The notes under the pieces were generated by a model, which was not told where the DNA came from, did not search any database, and saw only the letters and a program-made list of their open reading frames with translations. From Plenodomus lindquistii (lineage: Eukaryota; Ascomycota; Dothideomycetes; Pleosporales; Leptosphaeriaceae): a stretch of 64,000 nucleotides of DNA. Both the position numbers and the translations under genes were made by a program. The stretch covers positions 682,001 through 746,000 of the forward strand of contig JANUWI010000003.1 in the NCBI GenBank assembly GCA_025504975.1, given 5' to 3'. Numbering within the stretch: position 1 is the stretch's first letter; each line of letters begins with the position of its first letter. Positions 1 to 10,681 of the stretch are shown piece after piece.

Positions 1-389
1 TGGCGATAAATTCTGTTGTCGAGGTCCGGAAATGGTGTGGCGACAGCTGAATGTTGCAAATCCAGCAAGCCCCCCGGTATTTACGTGTAATGTCATATCT
101 ATTTCCTGAGCTTGTAGTGGAAGGAGCGCCCAGTGCTTACTTGAGCGTCCTATGGGGGTCATAACAAGCAATTGGACAAACTCTAATGTAAGCGCTCGGA
201 AAGAGCTTGTAAGTAAATTATAGCACGCTGAGGAATCTGGCTACCAATGAGTCTGTGATTGGCTTTTGCTTGCTCGTGAGATTTACGCCCTGATAATCTG
301 AATCAATGTGCGATGACGACAGTCACTAGATGTTGTATGCTCGAATCTCTATGACTGCTGTGTCCATAGGTTCATTACAAGCACGATGG
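1..389. other. Intergenic, nothing recognised
   Basis: No convincing open frame, RNA gene or repeat is visible. The stretch lies downstream of the minus-strand ubiquitin hydrolase gene, so it should contain its 3' untranslated region. Confidence 0.5.
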
Positions 390-1910
390 CTACTTCTTTC
401 CCTTGCCTCCATTTGTAGGCATGAACCGATGCAGATTCTCCTCTAAATGTCCGTTCTCAGCCAACATCTCCAACCACTTCTTAACCACGGGCCCGGCATC
501 GAACCTCCTCTGCGCCGCCTTACTGTCCTCCTCCGCCTCGGCCTGCGTCTCTGCAACGATACTCGCAGTCAACTGACTCAGCTTCTTGTCAAGTTTGATG
601 AACATCTCGACGGTGTAGGCCGTAGCGCCGTATTTGATATCTCCCACGTCATCTTCGTCTGGAGGGTGTAATGGCAACAGCTCTTTGATGCCCAGGAGAT
701 TCGGATCAGGCTGTTCGCAGCCTGGTGCCATGGACGCTTTCCAGTCATCGTCGACTTCACTCAAACACTCGTCGATGAGCGTCATGGTGTTGTATGCTAC
801 ACATGCTTTTGCGCGAAGCGCGCGGAGCGGAGACCGTGTGAGTGCTACAACGCCGTAATCATCATCCCCTGCAGCCATGAGCGCAGCAATGGTGTCGGAG
901 ACGGCGGAAAGCCAGGTCTCGCCTTTTTCGGGATCGAAGCTGCCCATGTTGGTTGGCTGCGCGTCTAGCCCATCGAGTTTCCAGACCGAGGTACCAACTG
1001 GCACAAAGGCTATGAAGTGGTGACCAGATTCTTCGTAAGCTTCTGCGCTGTCGTTGGTGACTGTCGAATCCGCAGACGCTCTCCTCCCTCGAGATTTGGT
1101 ACCTTTTTTGCTAGGCCTTGATGCTTCGGCTTCTTTTTGCGCTTTGAGACGTTGAGCGCGATGGACTTTGTACGAGAGCAGTTTGTCGCTCTCCAGGATG
1201 TCCATCTTCTTGGCAAACGAATTGTGCGTGCGTTTCACAAACTCGAAACTCGATAGTGCTTCGCCGCGTTGATAGGGAGTGAAGTCACGCGTGAAGTCTT
1301 TAAATTGTGCTAGATGCTCGCCAATTTGTACATCCGCACTGTTCATCAATATGTTGATCATAGCAAGCGTTGCACAGCTGTTCTGTGCGGGAAGCTGATT
1401 TGCAAACCACACGTCTTTAGGGCATTCGTTGGGTTGATCTGCGTTGCCGAATTCGCGGTAGTGGAAGAGGAGGATAAGACCAAAGATTGGTTGGGGAAGC
1501 GATTCTTGGAGGTAGGCTGGATCCATGGTGAAGACTTCACGGACGGTGACTTCTTTGACGCCCAATTCACGGAGGATGACAGAGAAGTAAGCGGGTTCGG
1601 ACTCGATCTCGCAGAAGCCGTGCCAGTTGTTCTTGTCGATAATGGGTGGGGTGGGTGAGCGTGATGCCGATGGAGTGCCTTCGTTCAGTGATTGTTCCAC
1701 TGACAGTTCTTTCGCCTTCTTGTTCTTTGAGCCTCTACTAGATCCCTCTGGACGTTTTCGTTTTTTGGAATTTGGATCTGATGGTGCTGTACCATTGGTG
1801 GTGTGGGATGGAGTTGCCTGACTGAGAACTACAGTTGCATCGCCGACACCATTGGCGTCGGAAGATTCAGCCATACCGATAGAACCTAAGCAGGTACAGC
1901 GCAGAGGCAT
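390..1910 (-). CDS. Ubiquitin carboxyl-terminal hydrolase, UCH37/BAP1 type (peptidase C12)
   Basis: Intronless, up to 506 residues. The UCH catalytic domain starts near residue 94 (NNWHGFCEIESEPAYF). Numbered from the ATG at 1910, the expected catalytic residues are all present: oxyanion Gln172, nucleophile Cys179 in NSCATLA, His298 in HHFIAF and Asp313 in KLDGL. Family members cleave ubiquitin from C-terminal adducts and act at the proteasome (UCH37) or on chromatin (BAP1). The NSCATxA form of the cysteine motif is closer to BAP1. The N-terminal 90 residues are low-complexity with a lysine-rich KKRKRP nuclear-localisation-like stretch, and a basic insert (KKGTKSRGRR) separates Cys from His. 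A second ATG at 1874 (MAESSD) may be the true start, because the 12 residues before it look non-conserved. A C-terminal helical extension, as in UCH37, is present. Divergently arranged with POM152. Confidence 0.9.
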   Translation of the reverse strand: MPLRCTCLGSIGMAESSDANGVGDATVVLSQATPSHTTNGTAPSDPNSKKRKRPEGSSRGSKNKKAKELSVEQSLNEGTPSASRSPTPPIIDKNNWHGFCEIESEPAYFSVILRELGVKEVTVREVFTMDPAYLQESLPQPIFGLILLFHYREFGNADQPNECPKDVWFANQLPAQNSCATLAMINILMNSADVQIGEHLAQFKDFTRDFTPYQRGEALSSFEFVKRTHNSFAKKMDILESDKLLSYKVHRAQRLKAQKEAEASRPSKKGTKSRGRRASADSTVTNDSAEAYEESGHHFIAFVPVGTSVWKLDGLDAQPTNMGSFDPEKGETWLSAVSDTIAALMAAGDDDYGVVALTRSPLRALRAKACVAYNTMTLIDECLSEVDDDWKASMAPGCEQPDPNLLGIKELLPLHPPDEDDVGDIKYGATAYTVEMFIKLDKKLSQLTASIVAETQAEAEEDSKAAQRRFDAGPVVKKWLEMLAENGHLEENLHRFMPTNGGKGKK

Positions 1911-2399
1911 CGAACCGTAATGGGTTTCTCAAGTTTGGAGATCCGTGTCAGGAAGTGGCTGGCAAGGAGAGCAGACAAACATTGCAAGCTGAGGATCAGA
2001 GTGAGATGTTTACTCGTCAATTGACAGCGAGTGAGACAGCACAAGCAGAGTCAGAAGAATTGTTGTCGGCGATTGCGATTGGGAGGCGAAGGCAGGCAAG
2101 GAAGGAGCATCTGATGCCGTGGGCTGGATGCATCACGTGACTATGAGGCTAGACCCCGATTGCTTGATGCTGATTGGCTACCACCAGCCCTACCAAACTG
2201 TCGCGCCTTGTCGCGTCGGTGAGGGTAAATGTTTGTTTGAGCGAGGCCTTGCACGCCCGCCAGAAATCCCAAACACCAACGCCACACCACCGCTACACGC
2301 GTGCGCCGTCTACCCGCGAACGCTTCCCGCCCTCTCCCTCATCCTCACCCTCACAACTGATGCGGCGATAAACCGCAACATCACCTGCCAACAGGGGCC
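1911..2399. promoter_or_regulatory. Divergent promoter region with TCACGTGA palindrome
   Basis: This 489-bp region separates the divergent UCH and POM152 genes. It holds an 8-bp palindrome TCACGTGA at 2133-2140 (CACGTG E-box core, the kind of site bound by Cbf1/bHLH factors) and an inverted CCAAT (ATTGG) at 2173-2177. Sites are seen directly; the binding factors are inferred. Confidence 0.4.
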
Positions 2400-5300
2400 A
2401 TGGACGGCACACCCCAGGTCCGCCGGGGCGTGGGCGGCTTTCCCTCGACACCACAGCAACGAAACGATGGCGCTGCAGGCTTCGGCAGCCCGAACGGCAC
2501 CACACCACGGAGACCCAATGTGAATCGCTCGCCGCTCCCAGATCTGCCCAGAGCACCCGTGCAGTCGAGTTCGGGGCCGCTCATCCCAACCGACATACTC
2601 ACGCCTGCGCAGCAGCGCTTCTACGTCTTCGCCGCCTACGTTGCCCTATGGGCATATCGCATCTACGACTTTGGCACTTTGGTCGCCGAAGACGATGAAT
2701 CACTATGGCTGTGTCTCAAGTGGTGCTCCTTCGACGTTCTGTTCATGTTCGGCGTGCCGCTGCTGGAGATCCCATGGCTAGAGTGGAGCAACAGCGTGGC
2801 GTTTTTGCTATTCGTGGTACATGCGGTGCTCGACTTCATGTTCATGTTCAGGATGTTCCCGCCTTTCCAGGCCTGGGCCGTCGCCATTGTCGGCTTCCTG
2901 TGGGACAGCGAAATGGCCATCAGCGAGCGCAGCGTCAAGCCTGGCGCCATCATACACAACGCCTCTCTGATCTTGGGCAAGCAGATCATCAACATCCTGC
3001 CTGAAGGATCGGCAATCCTGAACCCAGACAAGCAGTCTTTCTGCCTCAACTCAACCGTCACCCAGCTGGAGATACCCATCTTGATCAACCAAACCGAGCC
3101 CATGGAGATGGAGATTCTGCGCATCGATATTAGCACCAACGTGAACGAGACAATCGTAGTGAAGAAGAAGGAGCTTGGTAACATGATGAAGAAGGCACGC
3201 AAGGTAGCAAGATCGTCGGATCCCAGTGAGCCGTTGACACTGGCATATACCATCAAGAAGCCCGGCGTCTACCTCCTACGAAAAGTCCAAGACTCGTCCA
3301 AGCTGTTAGTTCGGCCACGGCAGTCAAGCTTAGTAGTCGCCACCTGCCCACAAGCCCGCGTCAAACCCACAAACGGCAACAGGTGTCGTAGTGACTTGTC
3401 TAACGTCGCACTCGAAGTCGAGGGCACCCCACCTCTGAATGTCAAGTACCGTCTCACGGTGAATGGAAAGCCTCGTGGAGGGTCAGAGTTCCAGAATCTC
3501 CAACCCGAAGAGACCATTTCCCCGCTGTCACGGCACACATCACAGGCCTTGGTCAAAATCGGTCCCAAGGACGTGTCCTGGGCGCGCCCACAAACCATGA
3601 CCGTGCCTCTTAATGAGAGCCTCACTACCAGTGGGCATTGGGAGTATGAGGTGGAAGAGGTTCAAGATGGCCTCGGAAATTTCGTAAGCTACGTCAATAT
3701 CGATGACGAGGACCGCCCACGGCCAAAGGCTGCCAACATCCGCCAGGCATTCGAGGTCCATGAACGTCCAACAGCCTTTTTCAAGGGCTGCAATCCTCAA
3801 ACCCCACTTCGGGTGGCTAAAGGCAACTCCGCTCGTCTGCCAGTCTTTTACGGTTCCACCGGCAAAGAAAGCATCAAGTCTGTTCACGCGATTGAGTACC
3901 TCTTCACTCCACAGGCCGAATTGATTGGAGATGGTTATCACAGCGCAAACGCAATGTTGAAAAAGCAAAGCATGCGGATCGGCGAGCAGCCTGTCATCAA
4001 GGACGCTGGACTGTACACTATCAAGACGGTTTCTACAGAGTTCTGTGAAGGCGAGGTTTTTGAGCCCACGTCCTGCTTGCTACAGAACCCGCCCGAGCCC
4101 GAACTCCTCATCAGTAGCGAAGACATTGTCGATAAATGTGCTGGAAACCCTATTGGTCTCCGTGTCGGCATTGATCTGATTGGTACCCCGCCCTTCACCA
4201 TCACCTATTACGAGCACAAGGATGGTCGCAAGATTCGCAAGCCGCCGCTACAGATTGCTAGTCATCGTAGTACAATGGATCTCACGCCCATCGACGCTGG
4301 TCACTACAGGTACACCTTCGAAAGCGTTAGCGATGCTGTGTACACTGAGCGATACATCAAGGGCTTGGAGCTTCAACAGAACGTACGACCTTCTGCTCAG
4401 GCACGCTTTGTGGAAAGCAGTAGACCCAAGCAAGCCTGCATCGATGACTCGGTCGAGTTTGATGTTCGTTTCGTGGGAGAGGCACCCTGGAAGCTGGAAT
4501 ATGAGGTACTTCACAACGGCAAGCGCTCGAAGCATAGCATTGAGACGACCAACGAACACTACACCATCAGGACCGACAAACTCAGCAGCGGTGGCGAGTA
4601 TGTCGTGGCTCTTACAAGTGTCACTGATCAAGCCAAGTGCAAGGAGTATCTTAAAGAGGAAGCCAGAGTCAACGTCCGACACGAGCGTCCCAAGGCTTAT
4701 TTCGGTCATATCGAAGGCAAGCAAGCTATCATGGCTCTGGAAGGTCGGCAAGTTGGGCTACCCATTCGCTTCACTGGCAATGGCCCTTGGAGGCTGGAGT
4801 TTGAGAATCTCAAGACCAAGGAACTCAAACAAGAAACTTTCCAGACCGCCAATTCGCATCTCGATATCAAGGCTGAGGGAACATATCAGTTGCTTTCCGT
4901 GAAAGACTCTGTCTGTCCCGGTCTGATCGACGAGAAGGCTGACCAATTTGATGTGACCTGGGTTGCACGTCCTTCGCTTATCATACCCGAATCTACTGCT
5001 ACATTGGAGGGCGGCAAGTATGTCAAAGAAGCTGTATGTGAGGGTGACGAAGACTCATTCGACATTACATTGCAAGGTAGGTCCTATTGCACGTACCACT
5101 TCGGATGGTATTCTGACTGTACACAGGACACGCGCCCTTTGACGTATCGTATCGACAAGAGTACAAGGACAAGAAGGGTAAGACGGCTGCGGTCAAGGAG
5201 GAGGAGATTCACACCGTCAGCGGCTCCGCATCTCTTCGCGCAGACACATCCAAGGCTGGCACCTACGAGTATGTCTTCATGAAGCTTGCAGATGCGAAAT

Positions 5301-6244
5301 ACGATCACTCGAAGAAGCACTTTACGCCCCTTACAATCTCACAAACTGTCAACCCACGCCCTGGTGCTCGCTTTGACAAGCCCGGCAAGACGTACAGCTA
5401 CTGCTCCAAGGAGTCAGAGGGCGAGGAGGTCATTCCCATCACCCTTGAAGGTATCCCACCTTTCCACCTAGAGGTCGAAATCAAGCACCAAGGCACACCC
5501 AAGCCTGAAGTCAGCTATCACAAGGGCATACCGACAAACAAGTACGATCTCAAGATCGAACATCGCAAGCTCCATCTCGGACATTCGTCCATTGCTATCC
5601 GCAAAGTTCGCGATTCACGTGGCTGCACCTTCAAGCCTCCTCCAGGCGGTCCTCGTGTACACATTAGTGTTCACGATGCGCCGACTGCGACACCGCTGGA
5701 AGATCGCACCAACTTCTGCGTTGGCGAACGTCTGTCTTTTGCTCTTGGTGGCCAGGTACCATTCACCGTATACTACACCTTCGAAGGTCAAGAACGCAAA
5801 GCCTCCAACCCAGGTACAACCTTCCGCCGTCTTGCGGAACTGCCTGGCACATTCACCATCACTGGCCTACGCGACTCCGCTTCAGAATGTCTTGCACCAC
5901 TGGCTCTTACCAAAGATATTCACCCTATTCCCTCAGTGCGGCTCTCTGGTGGCCAAGTCACCGAGATCGACATCCATGAAGGTGGTATCTCGGATCTGGA
6001 GTTCCAATTCTGGGGCACCCCGCCATTCGAGTTCACATACACACGTAGTACGAATGCGGCGAAGGGCAAGAAGAGCAAGGTGCTGGCCATTACAACAGAG
6101 ACCAGTCACGAACATCACATGAAGATCCCAGTGCAGGAAGAGGGCACATACGAGGTTGTAAGTATCAAGGATAAGTGGTGTAGTTTTGCGAAGCCAGGGG
6201 AGGGCAACGATGGGAAGAGTGGGCAGAAGATGTTGACGTACTAA
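2400..6244 (+). CDS. POM152: Nuclear pore membrane glycoprotein POM152
   Basis: Two exons, 2400-5076 and 5127-6244. The 50-bp GTAGGT...ACAG intron splits a glycine codon and restores the repeat motif GHAPFDV. The product is 1264 residues, close to the usual 1250-1340 for the family. POM152 is the integral membrane ring nucleoporin that anchors the pore complex in the nuclear envelope. The N-terminus is a short Pro/Ser-rich cytosolic tail, followed by hydrophobic segments at about residues 70-90, 103-120 and 128-152. The remainder is a long lumenal array of Ig-like repeats recognisable by recurring G-x-(P/A)-P-(F/W) motifs (GTPPFTI, GEAPWKL, GNGPWRL, GHAPFDV, GIPPFHL, GQVPFTV, GTPPFEF). Large antisense and alternate-frame ORFs within it are shadows. 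Confidence 0.95.
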
Positions 6245-6558
6245 ATATTGAAGGCGCAGGGACATGAGACTTGGTATATGACAGGATAGGATGTGTGCAT
6301 TTACAGGCGTTTGAAACGCGGTCGTGATTTGTCCACCCCGCATTTTTCCCCAGAGCTAGCTAGAATGAGATTTGGCACTTGTCTCCGCGATGTTCGTCCG
6401 CTAGTGGATATAGTTCCGTGTAGGCTGACTCGAAAATCGACGTCAATTCATTCACGATATCCAAACTGCTCTCCTACATCCTGCATACATTTCTTGACCC
6501 CCAGATTATCCTAGGCTATCTTCTCACGTGCATCAAACCAAACTCTGATTCCCCCATT
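6245..6558. other. Intergenic, GST promoter with CACGTG
   Basis: Short spacer between POM152 and the glutathione transferase. A CACGTG hexamer at 6525-6530 lies 29 bp before the GST start codon. Nothing else recognised. Confidence 0.35.
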
Positions 6559-7366
6559 ATGGTCCTCACAATCCACCACCTCGGCCTCTCCCAAAGCGAG
6601 CGCATCCTGCTCCTCGAAGAAATGGGCATGACCTACACCCTCATAAAACACACCCGCGATCCCACCATAGCCCCTGCATCCTTGAAATCCCTCCCCGGCA
6701 ACACCACCGGCCAATCGCCCTTCATCGCCGACCCAGAAACCAACATCACACTGTCCGAAAGCGGCGCAATCTGCCAATACATCATGGAAAAGTACAAAAA
6801 GGACGCTCACGTCAAGAAAATGTACAAAGAATACGGAGACCAAGGGTATGAAGATTATATTTACTTTTTCCACTTTGCAAATGCGACGTTGCAGCCTGTT
6901 ATGGCGCAGATTATGGTGCTGGGGTTGCTCAAGGCAGATCAGGAACAGATGATGGTCAAGTATGCGCATGGGAATATGCATCGATATCTGAAGCTTTTGG
7001 ATACACATCTTGAACAACACAAGTGGCTGTGAGTTCTAGCGATACCGGTTTGCGCAACGTCAGCTTACTTAACTTTGGGGCAGTGCGGGCGATGACTTTA
7101 CGGCTGCTGATTGTATGATTATTTACTCGCTGACGACGAAGCGGTACTTTGGACCGCTGGTGAGCTATGCGGAGTACCCGAACCTGCTGAGATATCTCAA
7201 GGATGTTGGGGAGCGGCCTGCATATCAAAGAGCTATGGAGAAGGGCGATCCAGAGATGCAGCCTCTGCTGGGCGCGGAGCCGCCGGAGAAGAGTCTGATT
7301 GAGGTTGGGGGTATGACGTCGGATCTTTGGAAGAAGAAGAAGGGAGCGAGTAGTAGTACATTGTGA
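6559..7366 (+). CDS. Glutathione S-transferase, GTT1-like
   Basis: Exons 6559-7028 and 7084-7366 joined by a 55-bp GTGAGT...GCAG intron; 250 residues. The splice gives KWLAGDDFTAADCMIIYS, the standard helical-domain motif (agD-x-x-TaADi). The N-terminal thioredoxin-like half contains SQSERILLLEEMG and LSESGAICQYI, the glutathione-binding Glu-Ser pair. The helical half contains HFANATLQPVM, typical of the yeast Gtt1 group. It probably conjugates or reduces electrophiles with glutathione in the cytosol or at the ER. No C-terminal membrane tail is apparent; the end is lysine/serine-rich. The stop codon lies only 18 bp from the poly-A/T tract of the minus-strand ncRNA candidate that follows, so the GST 3' UTR is likely to run antisense through it. 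Confidence 0.92.
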
Positions 7367-7384
7367 TGAGGGCAAAAAAGAAGC

Positions 7385-7514
7385 AAAAAAAATGAGCACG
7401 TCAAAGTTTGGGGAAACACGTACTCGAACCCTCAGCGGAGCCACATCGGTGATAACACCCCCCGCATGATGTGGTATCCCAAACCCACACACCAGCTCTG
7501 GTGGTTCTTTGACA
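7385..7514 (-). ncRNA. Candidate Pol III ncRNA / SINE-like repeat, copy 1
   Basis: One of three near-identical copies (others at 7680-7814 and 35430-35564). Read on the minus strand it starts TGTCAAAGAACC, carries a B-box-like GGTTCGAGTAC (complement of 7420-7430) and ends at T8 (complement of 7385-7392). A TATA-like TATAT (plus 7533-7537) starts 19 bp beyond the core, the same offset as in the other copies. Bases 7433-7500 are identical in all three copies. They contain a nested fold: CCACATC/GATGTGG stem enclosing GGTG-ATAA-CACC. RNA identity is unknown; it does not fold as a tRNA and is not 5S rRNA. It could alternatively be a short SINE. Confidence 0.5.
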
Positions 7515-7679
7515 AATTTTATAATTAACAGGTATATGTACTCTAGATATCAGGTTCATTTTAGCCACTGTAGGCCTGAGAGTGGACAATTTAGCGCGAA
7601 CAAGATGTGGCGGGCGCGAGGCTCTTGCGTGCAAACAGATAAGCCGCCCTACGAGAGCATCACGAGGGCAAAAAGAAGC

Positions 7680-7814
7680 AAAAAAATAATGTTGAGCACG
7701 ATAAAGTCTGGGTAAACGCGTACTCGAACCCTCAGCGGAGCCACATCGGTGATAACACCCCCCGCATGATGTGGTATCCCAAACCCACACACCAGCTCTG
7801 ATGGTTTCTTGACA
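7680..7814 (-). ncRNA. Candidate Pol III ncRNA / SINE-like repeat, copy 2
   Basis: Lies exactly 300 bp from copy 1, so 7733-7800 matches 7433-7500 without a mismatch. On the minus strand: TATATATA (plus 7833-7840) 19 bp upstream of the core, start TGTCAAGAAACC, GGTTCGAGTAC box, and T7 terminator (complement of 7680-7686). The purine-rich tail GAGGGCAAAAAGAAGC on the plus strand (7664-7679) is shared with copy 1, but the sequence between the two copies is otherwise unrelated. That argues against a simple 300-bp tandem duplication. Confidence 0.5.
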
Positions 7815-8376
7815 GTTCTCGAATTTGTTTTCTATATATACAACAGTAATAACTGGCAGTGTTGATGCACTGGCAGGCTGGCGAGGCTGGTGTGGCGGCC
7901 TGCAGCGTGCAAACGGAGGACATGGCAAACAGACAAAGGACCTTTCCATGACTCACACTTTGAGTACGCGACTGGCTAATCTAGGTATGAAATCTCCATC
8001 GAAGCACAAGAACTAAGTTGTATCGAACAAGGACTGAGTTGTATCAGTCCTAGTCACCCTGTGTAAGCTCAGGTCCTGTCAACAGGTGTGTATGCGATGC
8101 ACAGCCAATGCACCTGATTTAAATGTGGATGACTTGTTACACTTGCAACCTGACCTTATGCTACTGACAGTGTATGAAATTCGTCCAAGTCTTCGGGTGT
8201 GGGGTATCTGGTGGGGGTTCCTATCTCAGTGAAGGCGAGAGGCGCAATGTTAACACTTAGCCCATGTCACCTCCACCACGCATTCAATACCGCGACCAAA
8301 TTTCCCCCACTACTCGCGCGAAATCTTGCCTCCCGTACAATCCTCCCGATCCCGCACTGCATCCTTTACCTGCAAT
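7815..8376. other. Intergenic with a small hairpin
   Basis: No gene seen. A perfect 7-bp inverted repeat (GGACTGA 8031-8037 / TCAGTCC 8044-8050, 6-nt loop) sits beside a partial direct repeat of AGTTGTATC. Function unknown. Confidence 0.35.
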
Positions 8377-9606
8377 ATGGAACCTTCTGTGATCCTCCCC
8401 GCAGTCGCATTGAGTACGGCGACGGCGCCGGTCAACACCCCGATTGAGCCAGAGTTGAGCTCGTTTGGTCTCAAAACGCTCAATAAGTTGCTGCAGCGTT
8501 CCGCGGCGGAAATTTCGACACTGTTGGGACTGTTGCAAGATGTGCAGGATATGAAGACGCAAGAGAAGTACGACATGAAGGGCAGCGCGTATCGTGACGC
8601 GGGTTCACTGCTCACAATGCCAAAAGCGACGGCCGAGTGCTTCTTGCAGTCAGTGTGTGAAAAGCGCGAAACTCCAAAGATCAACGTCAAGATGAACGAA
8701 GGTCAGCTGAAGTGGGCAAACGGTATCTTCAATAGGATGAGAGCGCAGCCTGATGAATACACTGCTGTAGCCAAAGATGCATGGAAGACGATGCTCGGTT
8801 GGAAGGTGAGCAAAGAGAAAAACCCGCGACTGAAGGACCTAGGGACCGTATTGCAACACAAAGACGCTTCAATCGCGGAGATCGTGAGACGTCTGGAAAT
8901 TGCAAGGCGCCAGAAAGAGATTGGGCAGGATGAGAAAGTTGTGATGGAGACGGATCAAGCACCAGCTGAGCCTACCGTAACGCCATCACCATCGCGAATC
9001 GCATCAAAGAAGAACACCAAGGCTGCCTTCCCACGCCCGCGCCAGGCACATCCGCGAGGCTTAGGCCAAATGTCCATCAATGATGATCCCAAGGCTCAAG
9101 ATTCGAACGGCAAGAAGGGCGCGATCACCGCAACGCCTGCCAATACCGACAACAACAAAAACAACAACGAGAAGAAGCGAAAGTGGGAGGACGGGGACAT
9201 CGAGGCACCAAAATCAGCGAACCGTCAGCAACAGCCAAAGAAACGCACGGGATATAGAGCGCTTGTTGGAGATTGGAGGTGCGCCCGGTGCGACTTCTGG
9301 AACGATCCTGAAAGCGGGAAGTGCGAGAGCAAACGCAAGTGTAAAGGGATGAAGGATTCGGACCTGGCAGAAGTTGCGCTCGACGATGGCTGGCATCGCA
9401 AGCCATACAACCCGAATGACGACCCAGACGTCATGGGTAATGATTGGCAGTGCGAATGCGGACTCTGGAAGAAGTCTTACTGGATAGAGTGCGGTAGCTG
9501 TGGCCGGTGCAAAGGTTCTTCAAACCGGGTGATGAAGGTTGGTCCGAATAAGCCAGCTCGTCCCACAATGTACGTGAACAAGCGCAACCCGGCATTTTCT
9601 GGGTGA
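8377..9606 (+). CDS. Protein with two RanBP2-like zinc ribbons, function unknown
   Basis: Single exon, 409 residues from the ATG at 8377 (MEPSVILPAVAL); the open frame extends upstream only from non-ATG codons. The N-terminal half is helical (KLLQRSAAEISTLLGLLQD) and is followed by a basic low-complexity linker (KKNTKAAFPRPRQ, NNEKKRKWEDGD). The C-terminal third has two Trp-Cys fingers. The first reads GDWRCARCDFWN with further cysteines, C-x2-C-x3-N-x6-C, resembling the RanBP2/Zn-ribbon fold, but its last spacing is C-x5-C instead of C-x2-C. The second is NDWQCECGLW...ECGSCG. Such fingers usually bind single-stranded RNA or ubiquitin. The basic linker favours a nuclear RNA-related role, but this is inference. 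No gene name recognised. Confidence 0.75.
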   Translation: MEPSVILPAVALSTATAPVNTPIEPELSSFGLKTLNKLLQRSAAEISTLLGLLQDVQDMKTQEKYDMKGSAYRDAGSLLTMPKATAECFLQSVCEKRETPKINVKMNEGQLKWANGIFNRMRAQPDEYTAVAKDAWKTMLGWKVSKEKNPRLKDLGTVLQHKDASIAEIVRRLEIARRQKEIGQDEKVVMETDQAPAEPTVTPSPSRIASKKNTKAAFPRPRQAHPRGLGQMSINDDPKAQDSNGKKGAITATPANTDNNKNNNEKKRKWEDGDIEAPKSANRQQQPKKRTGYRALVGDWRCARCDFWNDPESGKCESKRKCKGMKDSDLAEVALDDGWHRKPYNPNDDPDVMGNDWQCECGLWKKSYWIECGSCGRCKGSSNRVMKVGPNKPARPTMYVNKRNPAFSG

Positions 9607-10681
9607 GGGTCCTTTCTGGCCTCATTAGAGTATTCTGGACGGCATATTAGAGTGCATAGTTAGACGGGGAGATCAGTGTAGACCCAAGACAAGCTTACGC
9701 CTCCCGTGTATTGCCTCAAGATCCCCCTATCGTCTTCAGGGCACATAATCATACCCCAAGGCGTGTTCGGGAACAATCCGTAGCTGTCAAAATGAGGTAC
9801 TAGCCCGTAAATGGAGCAAGTATTGGATCTGTAGTCGATGTTGCTATCGAGGAATGCCGACATACAACCTCTGATATATGGACATCGTCGTCACTACACC
9901 CGCTCCTTAGCAGTGAAATACGTATCATAACGTACTGCTGATACTGAAGTAGTCTCCTGGGCATAATATTAGCTCGGGACTTCATAATGGTGACTTTTTT
10001 TACAGTTTCCAGGCATGAACATACCTTTATCCCCCTTTCTCTCCGTCCCTTACATATATTCTAGGCTGCTTTGTTGGATATCAGAACACAAATCTGTACC
10101 TCATGAAGCTATCATAGGGTACTATCAGATTATGTAGTCGACCTGTATATGAATTAGGGCCTTCAAAACGTATGCACACTTCCAAGGTTCTAGATACTGG
10201 CCACTTGCTCATCACATCGACCCATAACTCACCATTCAATACCACAATATAGCAAGTAGATTACTATCGCCATCTGGATATATTATTAGCCCGTACAAGT
10301 CGAAAGTCGACCGATTGTAGCCATGAACATGTGTGACATGCTACACCCATCGTCATGCGCGACGACATGCAATCTGAGCCACCAGCCGTCACTACGTCGG
10401 TATCAGGGCATACTATAGCATATGCAGATGGCGAATTTCCTCTGTTTAGGCTCCTAGGTACATTATAAGGTTGAGTCGACATGATACAATCTGGTTGTGG
10501 TCGTTGTGATTGGGTGTGACGTACCTCAGAGAATGAAGCCGGGGGGGGTTGTCAAGTCCTGGACCCTGATTTGTGACCCCTGCTAGCGCCATTCCAGACT
10601 CCAAGTCAAGTCAAGTGACCGTTACATGTTCACCAGCATTCACTTCACCGTACTTCACAAAAGCCTTTCCGATTTCACATA
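9607..10681. other. Intergenic, nothing recognised
   Basis: About 1.1 kb of unremarkable, moderately AT-rich sequence. Only short alternate-start frames are open. A run of nine G at about 10541 is the only compositional oddity. Confidence 0.45.

Noticed and set aside
4180..4902. 240-codon alternate-frame plus ORF inside POM152
   Set aside because: Overlaps the conserved Ig-like repeats in the correct frame; composition is Ser/Arg-rich, typical of frame shadows.
7385..7514. tRNA or 5S rRNA gene
   Set aside because: A GGTTCGA box is present, but the T-stem does not pair, no anticodon arm can be drawn, and the sequence does not match fungal 5S rRNA.
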